Source of the DNA: Akkermansiaceae bacterium
Lineage (GTDB): Bacteria; Verrucomicrobiota; Verrucomicrobiia; Verrucomicrobiales; Akkermansiaceae
Assembly (NCBI GenBank): GCA_014379305.1
Contig: JACMMB010000214.1
Location: forward strand, 1-16,359
DNA length: 16,359 nt
Direction of reading: 5' to 3'
The notes below the pieces were generated by a model, which was not told the DNA's origin, did no database searches, and saw only the letters and a program-made list of their open reading frames with translations. Each line of letters opens with the position of its first letter. The stretch's first letter is position 1. A program made the translations under genes and the position numbers. This document shows positions 13,872 to 16,359 of this stretch, in pieces.

Positions 13872-14576
13872 ATGAAATCCATTTTCATTCTCACGGGTGC
13901 CGGCATTTCGGCGGAGTCCGGCATCCAGACTTTCCGCGGTTCAGACGGATTGTGGGAGGGGCACCGGCTGGAAGACGTGGCCAGCCCCGGCGGATTCCAC
14001 CGAGACCCCACAATGGTTTACAGTTTTTATAATGTCCGGCGGGCGAAAATCCGGGATGCCATCCCCAACGCTGCGCATTCGGCATTGGCGAGGCTGGAGC
14101 GCGATTTTCCCGGTACGGTGACCTTGGTGACCCAGAACATCGACGACTTGCACGAACGGGCCGGAAGCCGCCAGGTGGTTCACATGCACGGCGAGGCGAT
14201 GAAGGCCAGGTGCCTGAAATGCCAAGCGATCTCGCTCTGTGAAACCACGCTCGACGAAACGAATCGCTGCCCGGCTTGCGGGACCGTGGGAACACTCAGG
14301 CCTCACATCGTTTGGTTTGGAGAAATCCCGCTTTTTCTGGAAGAGATCGACCACGCGCTGACCCAAGCGGACCTGTTCGTCGCTATCGGAACCTCCGGTG
14401 TGGTCTATCCGGCAGCCGGGTTTGCCGAACTTGCCGCCCGTCATGGCATCCGCACGATTGAAATCAATCCGGCTTCAACGGAAATTTCCCCGCACTTCGA
14501 CGAACATCTCCGCGGACCGGCCACCGAGAAAGTCCCGGCATGGGTGGATGGAATCCTGTCAGCGACATCAGTGTGA
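13872..14576 (+). CDS. cobB: CobB-type sirtuin, NAD-dependent protein deacylase
   Basis: The 234-residue protein is a complete class III sirtuin. It has GAGIS (9-13) and SGIQTFRG (16-23) for NAD binding, TQNIDDLHERAG (87-98), the catalytic histidine in HMHGE (His106), four zinc cysteines (114, 117, 133, 136), IVWFGEIP, and IGTSG near the end. The FYNVRR segment (52-57) supplies the Tyr-x-x-Arg pair that, in CobB and SIRT5, favours acidic acyl groups such as succinyl. It removes acyl groups from lysine, using NAD and giving nicotinamide and O-acyl-ADP-ribose. ATG at 13872 is chosen because sirtuins start right before this motif; the frame is open from 13833 and there overlaps the previous gene. 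It appears unbroken. Confidence 0.93.
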   Translation: MKSIFILTGAGISAESGIQTFRGSDGLWEGHRLEDVASPGGFHRDPTMVYSFYNVRRAKIRDAIPNAAHSALARLERDFPGTVTLVTQNIDDLHERAGSRQVVHMHGEAMKARCLKCQAISLCETTLDETNRCPACGTVGTLRPHIVWFGEIPLFLEEIDHALTQADLFVAIGTSGVVYPAAGFAELAARHGIRTIEINPASTEISPHFDEHLRGPATEKVPAWVDGILSATSV

Positions 14577-14628
14577 TTTTTTCGTCTGCGGATGTCTGTC
14601 GTTTGATGGCAGCCTGTCCACCACACCC

Positions 14629-15147
14629 ATGGAACTCCTCCTCAACGAAGCTATCTACCGCCGGGTGGTCGTGGAACTTTTGCCGCAAACCCGGAAGTTC
14701 CTCTGGATCGTCACGGCCGACATCAAGGACATGCATGTTCCCAAGGGCCGCCGCTTCGTGCCCTTGCTGGAAATCCTTTCCGACCTCATCGATGCCGGAG
14801 TCGCCATCCGCCTGATGCACGCCAAGGAGCCGGGACCACGTTTCCGCGAGGACTTCGACCGCTACCCCAATCTGATCGAGAACGATCTCTTCGAGCGCAT
14901 CCTCTGCCCGCGCATCCATACCAAGGCCGTGGTGATCGATGGCAGGCAGGCGTTCATCGGCTCGGCCAACCTGACCGGTGCCGGGCTCGGCGCGAAGGGC
15001 CAGCACAAACGCAACTTCGAGGCAGGCATGCTGACCGACGATCCCGGACATCTCCACGAGCTGATGGACTGGATCGACCAGCTTTATCTCGGCGAGTTCT
15101 GCCAGAAGTGCCAGCGACGGTCGGTTTGCCCGGATCCGATTGCGTGA
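14629..15147 (+). CDS. Single-HKD phospholipase D-like protein
   Basis: This 172-residue protein has one HKD motif: RIHTKAVVIDGRQAFIGSAN, with His97, Lys99 and Asp104, then NLTGAGLG and RNFEAG. Single-HKD enzymes of this size usually dimerise to make one active site and can act on lipids or nucleic acid, as in the Nuc-type endonucleases. The C-terminus carries CQKCQRRSVCPD (Cys158, 161, 167), possibly part of a metal site. No signal peptide is seen, unlike secreted Nuc, so it is likely cytoplasmic. ATG 14629 lies 52 bases after the sirtuin stop; the frame is open further upstream but overlaps the sirtuin gene. The substrate is not clear. Confidence 0.85.
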   Translation: MELLLNEAIYRRVVVELLPQTRKFLWIVTADIKDMHVPKGRRFVPLLEILSDLIDAGVAIRLMHAKEPGPRFREDFDRYPNLIENDLFERILCPRIHTKAVVIDGRQAFIGSANLTGAGLGAKGQHKRNFEAGMLTDDPGHLHELMDWIDQLYLGEFCQKCQRRSVCPDPIA

Positions 15148-15350
15148 GACCTCCCACCAGCGCATGCCGCCGATTTCGATTGGCGGTCAGGGCGGCGTTT
15201 CCCATCCTCAGCCCGTCATTCCTCCATGCCACTTCCCATCGACATCTCCGCCTTGCTTGCCGGTTCCCTTGCCGATATAAAATGTTGATCAGTGTGGGCT
15301 GATCTTGGGTGTCGATATTGGAATCTTTGGATACAGAACAACAATGGACA
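15148..15350. other. Intergenic gap with a short inverted repeat
   Basis: This 203-base gap separates convergent genes. GATCAG (15287-15292) and CTGATC (15299-15304) form a 6-base stem with a six-base loop. No T-tract follows, so termination is not shown. By eye the base composition becomes A+T-richer from about 15270. Confidence 0.35.
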
Positions 15351-16250
15351 TTACTGCCCGACAGGAAGTCGCATCAACCATTCGGAAATCGAGAATCCTT
15401 CTTCCCAAATATCCGGCGGAACTCCATACCGCAGGGCATTATCATTTCTGATTCCAACTGGGCAGCGCTTGGCTTCCTCAACATAGTCACTCGGATCCTG
15501 AGCCAGGTCGCCGATTCCGCAAAAGACCTTCGTCCGAGGTTCAACGTCCTCGACATTCCAGTCACCGGCCATGCGTTCCTTAGTGATGCCCCGAAGATCC
15601 ACCACACAGAGAATGAAGCGGGATTTCTGCTCTGAAGCGGTTCTGGCTTGGGCAGGAGTAAGTCGAACATCCCCGGTGGTTGTCGCCTTCACTTCTAAAA
15701 GGTAGTCGGCCATTTTCAGGCTATGCGTTCCGGCATCAATTGGCTCAACACCATCCAAATAGACGTCGTAGTCGTAGCCGCAATCGATCAGGACGAGATC
15801 AAGTCGATTCGCCCCTAAGCATCGTTTGATCGCATCCTGAACTGCCAACCCAAACCTCCGATTGCGCTCCTTCTCCAAATTTCTTCTCTTCTCTGCTTCG
15901 AGGGCCGATGCGAGTTCTCCGTATTTGGTCGCATCTGAACCCAAGGTCTGAACAATTCTTGCCAGACCATTCTCCATTTCGATTCGAAGCGCATCGGTTG
16001 GTGCCTTGGCGAGCAACTGCAGATCAAGATCCTTGAACCCGAAAAACTGGCATAACAGCCTAATTCCTGAATTGTTGTTCTCAAGCCATGCTGCATCCAG
16101 TAGCGGAAGAAGGTTTCCGGAATCGGCAAATACCGGGGAGAGTCCATGCTCTCCATGAACCGGCACCCAGGCCCTCGACTTGAGCTCCGCGATCCACATG
16201 GCCGGCCTAATCACAACAGGAACATCCTCTTCGTTGCGCCGGCCCATCAA
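15351..16250 (-). CDS. C-terminal part of a DUF3883-type protein, 5' end unclear
   Basis: The 299-residue frame contains DYLLEVKATTTGDVRLTPAQ near residues 180-200, the core of DUF3883, a domain related to PD-(D/E)xK nucleases that usually ends large ATPase- or helicase-like proteins. The upstream part, MWIAELKSRAWVPVHGEHGL, has the WVP pattern seen in the long middle regions of sacsin-like DUF3883 proteins, and a basic coiled segment (EAEKRRNLEKERNRRFGL) precedes the domain. The only start is TTG at 16250. The frame continues upstream until a TGA near 16333, while another frame stays open to the window edge (IDWILHRPPHASN). So the gene is probably truncated or frameshifted near its left part, or continues outside. 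Such proteins often sit in defence or mobile DNA. Confidence 0.6.
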   Translation of the reverse strand: MMGRRNEEDVPVVIRPAMWIAELKSRAWVPVHGEHGLSPVFADSGNLLPLLDAAWLENNNSGIRLLCQFFGFKDLDLQLLAKAPTDALRIEMENGLARIVQTLGSDATKYGELASALEAEKRRNLEKERNRRFGLAVQDAIKRCLGANRLDLVLIDCGYDYDVYLDGVEPIDAGTHSLKMADYLLEVKATTTGDVRLTPAQARTASEQKSRFILCVVDLRGITKERMAGDWNVEDVEPRTKVFCGIGDLAQDPSDYVEEAKRCPVGIRNDNALRYGVPPDIWEEGFSISEWLMRLPVGQ

Positions 16251-16359
16251 GGTAATCTTCTGCTCCCATAGTTGGTTCCGCCACCCGGATCTCCGAAGGA
16301 TTGCTGGCGTGTGGAGGGCGGTGGAGAATCCAGTCGATCATCAGGTTTCTGACAAATAG

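Noticed and set aside
14464..15165. 233-codon minus-strand frame
   Set aside because: It is opposite the PLD-like gene, which has an intact HKD motif.
1..16359. CRISPR array, tRNA, rRNA or insertion sequence
   Set aside because: I saw no regularly spaced repeats, no cloverleaf with CCA-type acceptor, no rRNA stretch and no transposase or terminal repeats.

Overview
The window looks like a patchwork from a Gram-negative-type bacterium with moderately high GC. I lean towards Verrucomicrobiota, because ribosome-binding sites are weak and one decayed winged-helix regulator resembles a type I associate with that phylum. This is inference; there is no rRNA or other marker gene here.

Region 1 (about 1-9650) is accessory DNA, by eye richer in A+T than the middle of the window. 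It holds an unrecognised 360-residue protein, a small plasmid/ICE-type protein divergent from an XRE regulator, a stand-alone GIY-YIG-like protein, and a minus-strand cassette of two paralogous AAA+ ATPases with a 92-residue protein between them. After a frameshifted winged-helix gene and an unknown 155-residue protein comes a mobilisation module: a MobA/MobL (MobQ) relaxase, an RSF1010/R1162-type oriT just upstream of it (inverted repeat with GAA loop followed by AAGTGCGCCCT), and a small basic accessory protein. No integrase, replication protein or mating-pair apparatus is visible, so this fits part of a mobilisable plasmid or integrated mobilisable element.

Region 2 (about 9650-15150) is GC-richer and core-like. 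On the minus strand a tight set reads: conserved unknown protein, TPR protein (joined by TGATG), DEDDh 3'-5' exonuclease, and a flavin-reductase-like protein split by a one-base frameshift. On the plus strand a divergent set reads: two unknown proteins 2 bases apart, a CobB-type sirtuin, and a single-HKD phospholipase D-like protein.

Region 3 (about 15150-16359) turns A+T-richer again and carries the C-terminal part of a large DUF3883-type protein that runs to, or is broken near, the right edge.

The observations most worth following are the oriT, the dual AAA+ ATPase cassette with its hairpins, a 13-bp palindrome inside the end of one ATPase gene, and several frameshifted or nonsense-interrupted frames. 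Those may be real decay or assembly indels. All comparisons are from memory and by eye; no search was run.
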